64,000 nucleotides of DNA from Tigriopus japonicus (taxonomy: Eukaryota > Arthropoda > Copepoda > Harpacticoida > Harpacticidae): positions 6,161,481 through 6,225,480 of the forward strand of contig CM021318.1 in the NCBI GenBank assembly GCA_010645155.1, in the 5' to 3' direction. The first letter of the stretch is position 1, and every line of letters starts with the position of its first letter. Positions 49,801-61,100 of the stretch are shown piece after piece. Below the pieces are notes generated by a model. That model saw nothing but the letters and a program-made list of their open reading frames with translations, did not search any database and was not told the origin of the DNA. Position numbers and translations under genes: made by a program.

Positions 49801-51387
49801 TGAGAAAGTTATCAATTTTCAAAGCAGGTTTAAATGCGAATTCCACCACTGAAATAACTCTTTGAAACCACTTTCCAGTAGAATTTGTTTCATTTTATCT
49901 TATTCAGGTATCGTATTTTCTCCCCTAATCAGTTATGGCTTTTTAATGGCCTGTATCAATGTGTCGACAGTGTCAGCCAAAATTGTTGTCTTGAGCGTGG
50001 AATACGCTTCATCAGATTTAGCAAACTCAACGATATCATCCAAGATGAGGTCAGGATATTCAGATCAGAGAGAGGCAATAATCAAAGGTCTAGAGTCTCC
50101 CAATGGATCGGGATCAGAATCCGCGTCCGGCTTCGAAACGGGAGCCCTTGACAAAGCATCAGGCATGGCGTGATTAATGCCTTGTTTCCAATCAACGACA
50201 AAATTATAGCCCATGAGACGGGTTCTACAATTTAAAACACGAGGGTTTTCTATTTCAGACAGAATCTGACGATTGAATAAAGAAACGAGGGGCTTATTAT
50301 GATCCGTGACGACGTGGAAATTGATTCCAGCCAAGTACAAATTGCACTTTTTCACGGCCCAATATATCGCCAATGTCTCGACTTCGACCATCGCATAACG
50401 ACTTTCACAATCCTTGAGAAAGCGAGATCCGCATTGGATGAGTTTCGGAACTCCATCTTTCAGTTGGGTCAAGGCGAATCCAAGATCCAATCTGAACGCA
50501 TCTGTTAGAAGAATGGTCTCAAGAGATGGATCGTACATGTCCAGCACGGGAGGCGAGACTAACGCAGCTTTAGTTTCCTCGAAAATCTTTGAGTGCTCGG
50601 CAAGCCACATGAAAGCGTTCTTGGATTTGAGGAGAAGGCGAAACGGAGAGGTACAGTATAAGAGGCGAGGTTTGGAAGGAGTTTGCCCAACTGATTGACC
50701 AAACCTAAAAATGATTTGATTTCGGTGAGAGTAGCGGGAATGGGAAAATTTTGGATTGCATCCACCTTGGATAAATCCATTTCAATGGTCCCTTTCTTGA
50801 TGTGGTATCCCACGAAGTTAATCGAAGACGAAGCCAAGATGCTCTTTTCCGAATTGACAGTCAATCCAAATGTCAAGCAGCGCTCCAAGACATCACTGAC
50901 TGTACGAACTAACTTCGGCAAGGTCTCCTCACTGCAAGCCATATCATCCACGACCTTGTGAACCTTTAATCCGGCCATGGCCACATCGCCTCGAAATGAA
51001 AATGAATCCCCTGTCGACACAACCCCCATGGGCGATCTCAAAAACATGAACTTCCCGAATGGAGTCAAAAATGTGGTTAGGATTCCTTTTGACAAGGTCG
51101 AGTTTGGCAAAGAAAGAATCGTGAGGCGAGAATCCAGAGATAGCCTCTGCTGGCGTTTTGGTCGGATGAATACTCCACTTCACCTCTGAATTCAAACGAG
51201 TGAGATCAACGCAAAGATGTGGTTCGCCATTGTTTTTGGGAACTAGAACAATGGGATGACACCACTCTGTCGCAACATCGCCAACAGGTACGATCACGCT
51301 TTGTTTGACCAAATTACTGAGGATCTTTTCAAGTATTTTTTCACTTTCAAAAGGAATCTGACGAGCCACATGAATTGTGACCACTAC
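49801..51387 (-). mobile_element. degenerate Ty3/gypsy pol (RT and RNase H)
   Basis: The minus-strand pol is broken over several frames. Reverse transcriptase starts near 51,387 (TIHVARQIPF, WCHPIVLVPKNNGEPHLCVD, FFAKLDL). About a dozen codons are then missing with a frame change, and it continues with TTFLTPFGKFMFLRSPMG and VVDDMA at the catalytic site. Another shift near 50,610 leads into RNase H (LLTDAFRLDLGFALTQ, YAMVEVETLAIYWAVKKCNL, VVTDHNKPL). A last shift near 50,065 leads to IVEFAKSDEAYSTLK and runs to a stop near 49,935. No integrase, gag or LTR was found. A dead fragment. Confidence 0.85.
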
Positions 51388-51726
51388 CACACGATCAGTT
51401 GGTAGTTCTTCCCTTTTCAGATTGACGCTTTTGATAGAAGGATCCAAGGAGCTTTCAGGCATACTTTCTAGAAATTCCCTCGAGTTTGACAGAAACTTAG
51501 TCAATGTAAAGCCACCCTTTTTGCAGAGATTCACCACTTCATGAGCAACATCGATGGCTTCTTTGGCGGTCTCAACACTCTTTTGACAATCATCGACATA
51601 AAAGTTCTGAATGACTGTTTCAACGGCCTTTGAATTGAAGCTCGATTTGAGTTCAATTGCCGTTCTTTTTAAGGCGTAATTGGCAAAAACCGGGGAACTT
51701 CGGCCGCCAAAAAGATGTCTCGTCAT
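51388..51726 (-). mobile_element. BEL/Pao reverse transcriptase fragment fused to gypsy RT
   Basis: About 113 codons starting MTRHLFGGRSSPVFANYALK, then FYVDDCQKSV and GGFTLTKFLSNSREFLESMP, ending LPTDRV. These are core BEL/Pao RT motifs (FG..SSP..AN, YVDD, GGF.L.KW-like). The frame runs directly into Ty3/gypsy RT (TIHVARQIPF) with no stop. The upstream side is cut by the LINE fragment at about 51,727. Confidence 0.8.
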
Positions 51727-52400
51727 CTCATATTCAAGTAACTCCTTGCAATCTCTCCGATCATAATGTCCTTGAAATACGGACCACTATTGGGAAACGG
51801 CATAATATTGCCGCTCGAGAAAAACTTCCAAAGACAGGGTTAGCCAAGTACAGATTCTCGGAAGAGAATTGGCCCTTGATAAATGAGAAAATCCAAACGC
51901 CTGATCTAATTTTAAAAATGGAACATGAACCTGCAATTGACGACGCTACAAATGCTTGTTTCGACGTAGGAAGAAATTTGCATTGAACTTGGGATATCGC
52001 CTTTCCAAAAAAAAGATGAAAACTTGAAAATCCCAAAACAAAGACAAAAACTCTTTTTACAAAGAATGCATTTAACTAAAAGATTGAAATCATTAGATAG
52101 CCAAACATCCATATATCTCGATATATGTAAGAAAATCGAAGCTATCAACGCCTCCCTTCAATCTTCCCTTGATAATGAGCAGCTTTCCAAAGAAAGCAAG
52201 GTTGTACAGGCGGTGAAATTGAATCCAAAAGCGTTCTATTCCTATGCAAACTCGAAACGAAAGGCAAGACCACCAATTGGGTATTGGATTTTCTACAACC
52301 GCACAATTCCCCCTATGAGTAATTGCCAGAGCCAGACAGCTGATAGGAGTTTTACGTGTTCTTTGTACATATTAGCTACTGTATAAGGATCAATAAAGTA
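51727..52400 (+). mobile_element. degenerate non-LTR retrotransposon (LINE) fragment
   Basis: LSDHNVLEI matches the end of an apurinic-type endonuclease domain. It is followed by a basic linker and, after a frameshift at about 51,986, by VKLNPKAFYSYANSKRKARP, typical of the linker before LINE RT. The RT core is absent. Near 52,320 the text jumps to ARARQLIGVLRVLCTY, resembling the LINE C-terminal part, then stops. An internally deleted copy, possibly Jockey/CR1-like. Confidence 0.65.
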
Positions 52401-52630
52401 GATAGTCCTTTAGTTGGAGGTTTTGTTTGTGTCGCGATTGTCTGGAGTTAGACTCTGGACTAGAGATCAACTTTGGCAGACGCACACGTGACTAGGAGGG
52501 TGAACATAATTTGTTAGGAGTGAGCCTTGAAGATTCATGCCCAGGAGTCTGTCCATGGGGAGTAGAGGTAGCTAGCATTTTTTCTCCGTAGTCCATTATT
52601 GCTTTGAGGCCCTCATTAGGGTACCTCATT

Positions 52631-53038
52631 GTTTGGAAGGTCCTCAGGAAGGTCAAGTTACATTTGGAAGGCCCTCAGGAAGGTCAAGTTACATTTGGAA
52701 GGCCCTCAGGAAAGTCAAGTTACATTTGGAAGGCCCTCAGTAAGGTCAAGTTACATTTGGAAGGCCCTCAGGAAGGTCAAGTTACATTTGGAAGGCCCTC
52801 AAGAAGGTCAAGTTACATTTGGATGGCCCTCAAGAAGGTCAAGTTACATTTGGAAGGCCCTCAGGAAGGTCAAGTTATATTTGGAGGGCCCTCAGGAAGG
52901 TCAAGTTATATTTGGAAGGCCCTCAGGAAGGTCAAGTTATATTTGGAAGGCCCTCAGGAAGGTCAAGTTATATTTGGAGGGCCTTCAGGAAAGTCAAGTT
53001 ATATTTGGAGGGCCCTCAGGAAGGTCAAGTTATATTAG
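52631..53038. repeat. 31-bp minisatellite, 13 units
   Basis: gtcaagtta recurs every 31 bp exactly from 52,652 to 53,024. Units include TTTGGAAGGCCCTCAGGAAG. The first seven copies read ttacattt and the last six ttatattt, with more GGAGGG variants at the right. Because 31 is not a multiple of 3, all forward frames stay open with a 31-residue periodicity. I do not consider these frames genes. Confidence 0.95.
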
Positions 53039-53170
53039 AAAGCCCATTTGGGAGCGTTTTGTAACCGGAGACCTGAAGGTAGGTCTAAGAAATTAAGCCC
53101 CTGTACTTGGTGCTCTCACGATTGTTGATTCACAGCTATCAAGGCAATCAACCTAGTGTTTGGGTCAGAG

Positions 53171-53378
53171 GATGCCAGTAGTATATAGATTCACCAGATT
53201 TTGGAGGCCCCTAATCAATCAAATGAATCNNNNNNNNNNNNNNNNNNNNNNNNNNNNNNNNNNNAATCAGGCCACCTGCGGGTCATTACACCCTGAGCCG
53301 GAAATTAGGGGTTATGCATGATTCATTTGATTGATTAGGGGCCTCCAAAATCTGGTGAATCTATATACTACTGATGCC
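53171..53378. repeat. long palindrome around an assembly gap
   Basis: Arms of about 59 bp (53,171-53,229 and 53,320-53,378) are reverse complements with only a few changes (containing tatatagattcaccag and cctaatcaatcaaatgaatc). They surround 35 Ns and a GC-richer loop. It may be a fold-back element or an assembly break in a hairpin. Confidence 0.8.
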
Positions 53379-53379
53379 T

Positions 53380-54415
53380 ATTCTGTTCTAGTCCAATTTT
53401 TGGGAATCAAACGTCAGGGACTTTCAACCCTGATTGTGGACGGAGCATAGGTACTCTTTTTTGCACTGTCCTGCACTAAATCTACGTTTAACTTTTAAGA
53501 AATATGACTTTGCACTCAAGCATGGGCTAAAAACATCAAGCTTGCCCCAAACCTTATCTAAACTTAATTTTTTTTTGTCAAGCTAGCAATCATTTGGGGT
53601 GAAAATATCGTCAAAATGTTCAAAATATGTGTTTTTCAACCAAAAAATCTAAACAAATCTGACAAATATGCCCTTTCATGTGAAAATATATTTTTTTAAG
53701 TTTTCGCAAAACTTCCCGCCCTTTATTTAATATTTCTTTCATTTGCACTACATACCAAATGCTACATAAAGACTAAACCCTATAAAGACTATACATTTGA
53801 TTAAATTGGCTCTTGGTGTATAACATTTTTCTCGCGCAAACTTTGAAACATTCGGTAAATCAACGTACCTCATTGTGCTTGAGTATTTCCACTTAAACTT
53901 GATAACCATTTTTAAGTAACGTGCCGGCTTGAGGTTGAAAAGACTTAGAATTAGGGCACAAGGCAAAAACCATCGAAAAACTAGCTGACCAAAAAGTGAA
54001 AGTTTACGACCGTAACAGTATGACTAGAGCACAGAAAATCATTTCGAGCGAAATAAAGTCGACTGCTTGTACGAATTAAACTTTTACAGTTTCGTGTCGT
54101 GTAAGAAGCAATAACCATAAAATGACTAATCAAAAAAATATGTGGTCTTTCGGTACGACATACTTCTTGAACACTCGTTTGGAGACAGCCAAATACAAAT
54201 TTAGTATTAAGAATGGAATTGGACACAATTTTTTGAGTGTCCATTTTCAGGAGAAATGACCTTCAAGAATTGAAATCTCATTAATTGCAAAAACTAATGT
54301 TGTTTCCAAGTCCGATAATAAAACATATCAATCATGCTTTCACACAGATTTTAGATCTCGATTTCCTTCTTGAAGTCACAAATTGTTTTTTAAGCATTTC
54401 TTAAGCAAGGAATAA
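53380..54415. other. spacer with dispersed repeat, no gene recognised
   Basis: The stretch at about 53,585-53,660 (aaaatatgtgtttttcaacc and flanks) resembles 37,855-37,935, so at least one dispersed repeat is present. No coding signal is seen. Confidence 0.45.
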
Positions 54416-54533
<118 letters not shown>

Positions 54534-54698
54534 AATAAATAAGATAGAATAAATGCCATGACTTTCTCGAGCTACAAATCTGTCTCCTAATAAAATGACC
54601 AGTTTTCGGAACCAACCTGTTTGAATGGGTCTGAAATCAACACAAATCCGAATGAGAAAAATCCTCTCAGTTTTTCCAACCTGACACCATCGTTTACC

Positions 54699-56162
54699 AT
54701 GAGGAAACTTCATATAGTTTGTCTACTTTTTGGATTGTTGGTTTTTTGTTCATGTAATTCTGTGAACAAGCATGAGTCATTGTCAAAAACCAAAAAAACG
54801 GAAGAGTCATGGAAAAATAAAAGATCCACATTGTTGAAAAACCTTCGAGCCATATTCAAAGAAAAGTCTCAAAGTGAAAACGAGAGAAACAGATCCATCA
54901 TGGTAAGGTGCCTTATTTATTTAACATTGACAAATCAACATCAAATAGTGTCTGATTGTAGGCTGAGCTCAAGTTTGTGATTTCACAACTTGCAACCCAT
55001 CGACCCAGATCTATGAGAGAACCTCGACAGACTTGTGAATGCCCTGCAGGACCTCCTGGTCCTCGAGGATATCCAGGCAGACATGGCTTTCCAGGACTGA
55101 TTGGTCCTCCTGGTGTCATTGGTGCACTTGGTCATCCAGGCTTTCCAGGTCCACCTGGATCTCCCGGCAGACCTGGAATCCCAGGTCACGATGGGAAACC
55201 TGGAACACCTGGACAGGTAGGATCGCCAGGCCTTCCTGGTCAAAATGGAGCTCCTGGGGCTCATGGAGCTCATGGCGTTGAGGGTACCCATGGTTCTCCT
55301 GGACTTGTTGGATCAACAGGAGGTATTGGCCCAAGTGGTCAAGTTGGAGGTAGTGGACTTATGGGAACAAACGGAGCCAATGGGATTAACGGACCAGCCG
55401 GAGTGCAAGGCGCAAATGGCATATTCGGTGCTACTGGAGCATTTGGATCACCTGGAAGTCCCGGAGTTATTGGTGTTGTCGGTGCAGATGGAAATCCAGG
55501 TGCTCCAGGCACTGCTGGAACACCTGGAATGCATGGAACCTACGGATTGACCGGAATTCCAGGCTTACCAGGACTTGTTGGAACCCCTGGAAGAAATGGT
55601 CAGGATGGTCAGGATGGATCTGATGGTGTCATGGGGGTTCAAGGAGTCCAAGGTTCCATGGGTGACTTTGGTAATCCTGGGCTCCAAGGCGACGTTGGAC
55701 CAATGGGATTGAATGGAGTACCAGGGGCACCAGGTGCTGAAGGACTTTCAGGACAAACTGGTTTATCAGGCCAACCTGGTCTGTATGGATTCAACGGCCT
55801 AGATGGCACTTCAGGACTACCGGGAGAACCTGGTGAACCAGGAAGCCGTGGCTCTTTTGGACAGGATGGCACAAACGGGAGAAATGGAGCCCCAGGACCA
55901 CCAGGAGAAATTGGACCGGCTGGACCCATGGGAAAAGTGGGGCCACAAGGTCCTTTGGGTCCAACTGGACCATCTGGTATTGCAGGTTCCATTGGTCCGC
56001 CAGGTATTCCTGGTGTGCCGGGAATTCCAGCACCTGGTGGATCCTCTGGTGGTTCCTCAGGTGAACCATCTATCAATGGAAATTGTAATGGAGAAAATAA
56101 TTGCAATACCTTTGTTACAACATCTGCTCCAACAACTCCAACGACTCCGGATCCATGCATAG
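54699..56162 (+). CDS. secreted collagen-like protein (3' end incomplete)
   Basis: Exon 1 (54,699-54,902, donor gtaagg) and exon 2 (54,962-56,162, acceptor gattgtag) join in phase 0. The protein starts with a signal peptide ([19 protein letters not shown]), then a charged, probably helical segment of about 75 residues. A CEC motif follows, then a triple-helix region of Gly-X-Y from about residue 98 to 430 with a few short interruptions. A Cys-containing Asn-rich stretch and a Thr/Pro run (TTPTTPDPC) come last. The final codon is split at a donor-like gtaagag at 56,163, so at least one downstream exon is expected but was not found. Without splicing the frame ends at 56,218 (about 486 aa). It is likely an extracellular matrix, cuticle-associated or secreted product. 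It is not a fibrillar collagen as far as seen. Confidence 0.8.
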
Positions 56163-56262
56163 GTAAGAGTATTATTTTGTCACTCTTTCTTGACCTTAAA
56201 AAGGCAGTTGAATTTTAAAATCAACCAATTAATTCCAAGGTACAATATCGATGGTCTGCTTC

Positions 56263-56408
56263 AACAAATTAACAATCAAAGCGCTTTGGGCCCACGAGTG
56301 TAGTACTATGGATGTCTCGAGGGCCCACTATTTTGGATTTTCCCCATATCTCCTGGGTCCACTATTGGGCCTACATTTGGGCGGCGGCCCACCTGTTGGC
56401 TAACCCTG
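56263..56408 (-). mobile_element. truncated, diverged copy of the 18.1 kb hAT MITE
   Basis: In reverse orientation it shares tgggcccaaagcgct, aaaatagtgggccc and an end resembling CAGGG-TTAGCCAAC with the element at 18,099-18,354. The other end is missing. It lies about 100 bp downstream of the collagen exon. Confidence 0.6.
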
Positions 56409-58121
56409 AATTCTAGCCAAATCGGATGAAATATTCATTTTACGCCTTCTCTTGAAGACGTATCAATCCTCACTTTGCTAATGAAAAGCGTTTGGGTCGG
56501 TTTTTTTATTTCTTTTTTCCGCTTGGGATTCATGCAAAGATTTGGACCGTATTTTACAGTGTTCTGGTTATTTTTCTTTGAATTTCTAATAGCATTTCAT
56601 GGCTCTTTTCTACAATTTTTCTTTTTCACCTTTAAAAGCACATCGAACATTTTCAACAAATTCATAAATCTTGATCATTTATGGCCTTCTGAACCATTGA
56701 GCTTGCTCCAATTGGAGAATAAATCTGATCTTCCTCAATTTCTTATGCAATAACAATAATTATGCAAGCACAAGTCTGATAAGATTTCATTGCAATTGAA
56801 TAAAACCAGTTCATGTAAATTTAGTTCATTCAACAGGAAAAACAGGTAAAATTGGTCGTAGCCAGAGGTTCAGTTTTGAAAGCATTTGCCCCTTCACGGA
56901 CAATTACTGTTAAAGTGGCATTCAAATGCTCATTATGGGTGGATTGACTTTGACCTTACATTATCTGATTGAGTAACAGTACCACAACAAGAGCTCCAAG
57001 AATTGCGCTTTTTTGCTTAAAAACTTTGTTTAGATAGGTAGGAATTTTAGAAAACACATAATTTGTGCTATTTAGCAAACCAAGAGAAAAGGATCCAGGG
57101 TGATGTTTTTATGGTTTGTTCATTCTTTACTTTGCACCTCTAATCAAATTTTGAAAATCCTTAACTGAAGATAAGAAGTGCTTGAAAAGCAGGTTTTTTT
57201 GTGAAATTTCAGCATCTTTCGAACATTTTTCGAACTTAGGGGTATACAGTTTTTGTCTTGAGACTTCTCTTGTTTGTTCATTTTATGCTTTCTGAGCGCT
57301 CTTTTCGACCTTTTGTATATACCCTTTTATATCTGTAAGATTTACCAAATGGCGAAAAACATAAATATTTTTCTCATATAGAGTATTTTGAGGTGAAATA
57401 TGAATCATCATTGGCAGAAATCCACATGTTTTCGCATTTTTGGGTTATATTCTTCCCTATTCATTAATAATTGACGAAAGCATATCAGTTAGGAAAGTGT
57501 TCTGGCAAAATTGGTTGCTTTGATCAAAATTTCATCTTTTGGAATTACAAAAAATAGACAGATTAACCAAATGATTATGGGTTGAAAAAATTTGGAGAAT
57601 TACCATTCCTTGAAATGTTCCAAAACTCAATTCTAGAGGGTAATGGGGTATTTTTCAACAGTAGGGCTTCCTTGTATCAACAGATTAATTAATTTATCCA
57701 TTGGAAGTGGATTAATCCGTTTATCCGTTTTTTCAGAAGGATGAATCGAAAAAAAAATAAAACATAAAAATTTCCGGTTTTTGCACTTTCCTTATCAATT
57801 TACAAAATTGGTCCCGAATAGGCTCGAAATTGAAGATTCCAAAAGAACTATGAACCAAAGAAAGAGACAATATTGTACAAGAAACTTTGAAAAAATAATT
57901 TTGGAATCATAAATTCATGTTAATAAATTGTGGTACCTTTATTGACTTAGGATGGGAAATGTACAAAAACTCCAAGACTTCAAAACTCCAAAACTTCCTT
58001 CCATCAACTGACCCCTACAGCATCATTTGATCTCAAGAACCTTTCTCACAAGTTGTCTGGCCTCATGGAAGAGAAGAAAAGGTTCGACGTTGCCGTTCGG
58101 TTTGACGCCGAGAATTGGCCT
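56409..58121. other. spacer, no gene recognised
   Basis: AT-rich DNA between the collagen-like gene and the MULE. If the collagen gene continues, this would be its intron. A phenylalanine-rich frame at 56,475-56,753 is low complexity and not supported. Confidence 0.45.
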
Positions 58122-58131
58122 ATAGAGGAAA

Positions 58132-61100
58132 TCTAGCCTATTTTTTGCATACTTCGGAAAGTGAAACTGCCGCTAGAGGCGCGGCAATCGGGCGACTCGT
58201 TCTAGCACCATCTAGCGATAAAAATTCAAACTATTTGTACTTTACAAGGAGAGAAAGGGTCCTTCAGACGGAGACAAGTTGATGTTAAGAGACGATTCAT
58301 CCAAAGACGTTTCGAGAGGTGGGCACCATTAGTGATGGGTTCCGAGTTGGGAGTGTTGCCACATTTTACTTGGAGATTAGGTATCTTGCTGTTTGAGAAG
58401 TTTAGCAGTAGTCAAGCTTTTTGACCCTTAAGGACCAAGATGGCAAAAGTATTGCAAAATACGAACGCGAAATCCATCAGAAGTCACGGGTCACGAGTCA
58501 AGAACAGACGTACAGACTCTTCAAAACTTATTCTGTCATTAGTTTAAGTTTGTAATCTTATGTTTTCTCTATTCATGTGAATAGCTCACAAACCTAATGA
58601 CAAGAGGGAAAAGCTAGATGATCTTAAATCAAATTCTCTTTCCTGCTTCCTCTTTGATAACTAGCTCGTTTCTGTTATACATTTTTCCAGTTTTTCCGTT
58701 CTTTTCTATCACGTTCTATCAGATTTGATTTATTGATCCACCTTTCAATTTGAACATAATTCCGTTCATTGGATTGTGTTATTACTTAATTTCTATATAA
58801 CACAGTCCAGTACCACGATCACAGGAACTTTGAAGAAGCACGTGAAAACCTGAAACGGGAATGGCAACCAGGGAATCCTCCACTTTAAATGAAGTTTAGT
58901 CACAAGGTTAAGAATTTAACACAATATCTCATATTCTGAAACATAGAAATAACGTACCAATTCAATTAAATAGTCATCTTTTTCAACATTTTTTATCGTT
59001 AAGCAGCCCATTGCAACCTTCGAACATTATCTTGATTTTCCTTTATAAAGAGTTACTTGAATTCTAAAACGGGCGTGGTACGATTCCTAGGATTTTCTAA
59101 AATAATATCATGAAACATGCTTTTACGACAACTTACACTTGAATGCCACTATGAAGACAGGCATTAAAAACATTTATTTTTTTCAATATTGTCAATACAA
59201 TTTAACAAAAGAAGTTCTTGACGAAAATCCATAGGTTTTCAATTGCCATTGGAAATTGATGTGGCAGACGGTTTAGCCCTCTTTGTAGGAAAAAAGGAAC
59301 GATTTTGAGGTTGATGGGACCTCTTTCGATCCAACTTTGGAAAGACGGACGGATTTTTGTTTGGGATCTGGATGTCACAGATTGGCTTGACAAATAACGA
59401 ATTAACCAAATCATTCTTACATTCAAGAGTCATATCACCGGAACTCAACAAATCCCCTATTTGAGAAACTCTGTCACGGATAAATTTGAATTTTTCCAAG
59501 CACGACTTTTCTGGCGGACAATGAGAGGTCTGAAATACGAAAAAGGGTTAATTTCTATAGAGAGGAAAATGCTACTATTTATTTCATTTACAACTTTAAT
59601 TACATTCACCAAAATTATTGTAAGTAAATAATTGTTCTTGAGCATGATACCCTTGATACAAAAATTAAATCCGTTGATTGCAGACTTTTTCCTTTTTTTC
59701 TTAAATTAGAGCATAAATTTGAACTTTTTTATGTATGACCTAATAGGTCTAATGATTGGAAAGATATGTTTTAGTGAATTTACAATATCCTTGGCGGACT
59801 ATTATTTCATTTTTTGCCATTTGAACTTCTTGAAACCTTGCTTATTGCTTTTGTTTTAGAAAATACGGTTTCGATTAAACAAAAAACACTATGTGATCCC
59901 GCAAACAATCAGTTTTTTGAAAAGCATTGAAAATCCTGTTTATCTTGGTTTCCGGAGTTAGAAAATCCCGTTTCGGGATCCCGGGATACTCTTCCGACTA
60001 CTAACCCTGGTTCATTGATGGTGGGAGTGTCTTGAAAAAAATTGCTAATCTTGATCTACTGCGATGTACTTGAAGCACTTACATGGCAATTTATGCGGCA
60101 AAAAATCAAAAGATGTATCATAGATGCGAAATATAGAAGCGATGAAAGATTATAGTGGATTAAATTTAAATGCTCAAGAACTTCGAAAAAGGGCTTGCTT
60201 ATACCTCTGTTGGATTGCTAAATTCGCTCAATTGACTCTCATTCGATTGAAGAAGATTTTCAATGAAGTGATAACCACCACTGAAGTCGGTTAGGTCCTC
60301 TGATAACATAGCCAAGACATGACTGTGTTTACAGAAATTACTAGAAACAGAAAAAAGGCTGATTAACATTGAAAACTGGGCATTAGCTCATTTGCACTCA
60401 CCGGTAAGCGTATTGTTTGCATTCACACGTATAAAGATGAGCGCATATATTTTTGTTAGCGCAAGCAACACAACGGACTTGACATAGCGATATAGTGCAT
60501 GGAAATCGATTCAATCCCATGAAATATCTCTTGACTTCTTGACCGCACGAATCCTTCCGAATAATATCAAAGCCATCTGATTTTCGTTCTACGCTGTAAC
60601 TTTGCATCTCTTCTGGTTTTGGATGGCAACGGGAGAAATCGCCATGAATTTTTGACGACCCAATGCCTCGGATCTCTTCACGGACCATCAATCCTGTTGG
60701 CAAAACATCTTATTCACTTTTCCCAAGGCGATAGCAAAGCAAGCAATATTGAAATTTGGTTTCAATATAAGTTTGATTGTTCGATGGTACCGTTCAATAT
60801 TAAGATTGTGAGAATGCGTCCCAAGTGTGTAAGGTCGTGCCCACGCTGTCAAGGGGGCCTGGCGACCGTCCGGTCCATAGTTCGTTATAAAATACTTCCA
60901 AGCAGCCGCAGTATTTTCGTCATGAGTTTCCTAATGATTTTATAACATTAGTCTGAATATAGTTTAAAATTCAGTCATTTCTTACTAAATCTTACTCCTA
61001 ACATGTCTTACCTACTTTGCTTGCATTCGCGACAATTCGGCCGTAAACATATCCAATCTCGCCAACAAGCGGAGTCCGTTGATGTCTTTAAGCATTTCTT

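Noticed and set aside
52604..53096. Three overlapping repeat-protein frames of 81-155 aa
   Set aside because: All are readings of the 31-bp minisatellite, which leaves every forward frame open.
55639..56160. 173-aa minus-strand Pro-rich frame
   Set aside because: Antisense of the collagen Gly-X-Y repeat; such shadows are automatically Pro/Gly-rich.
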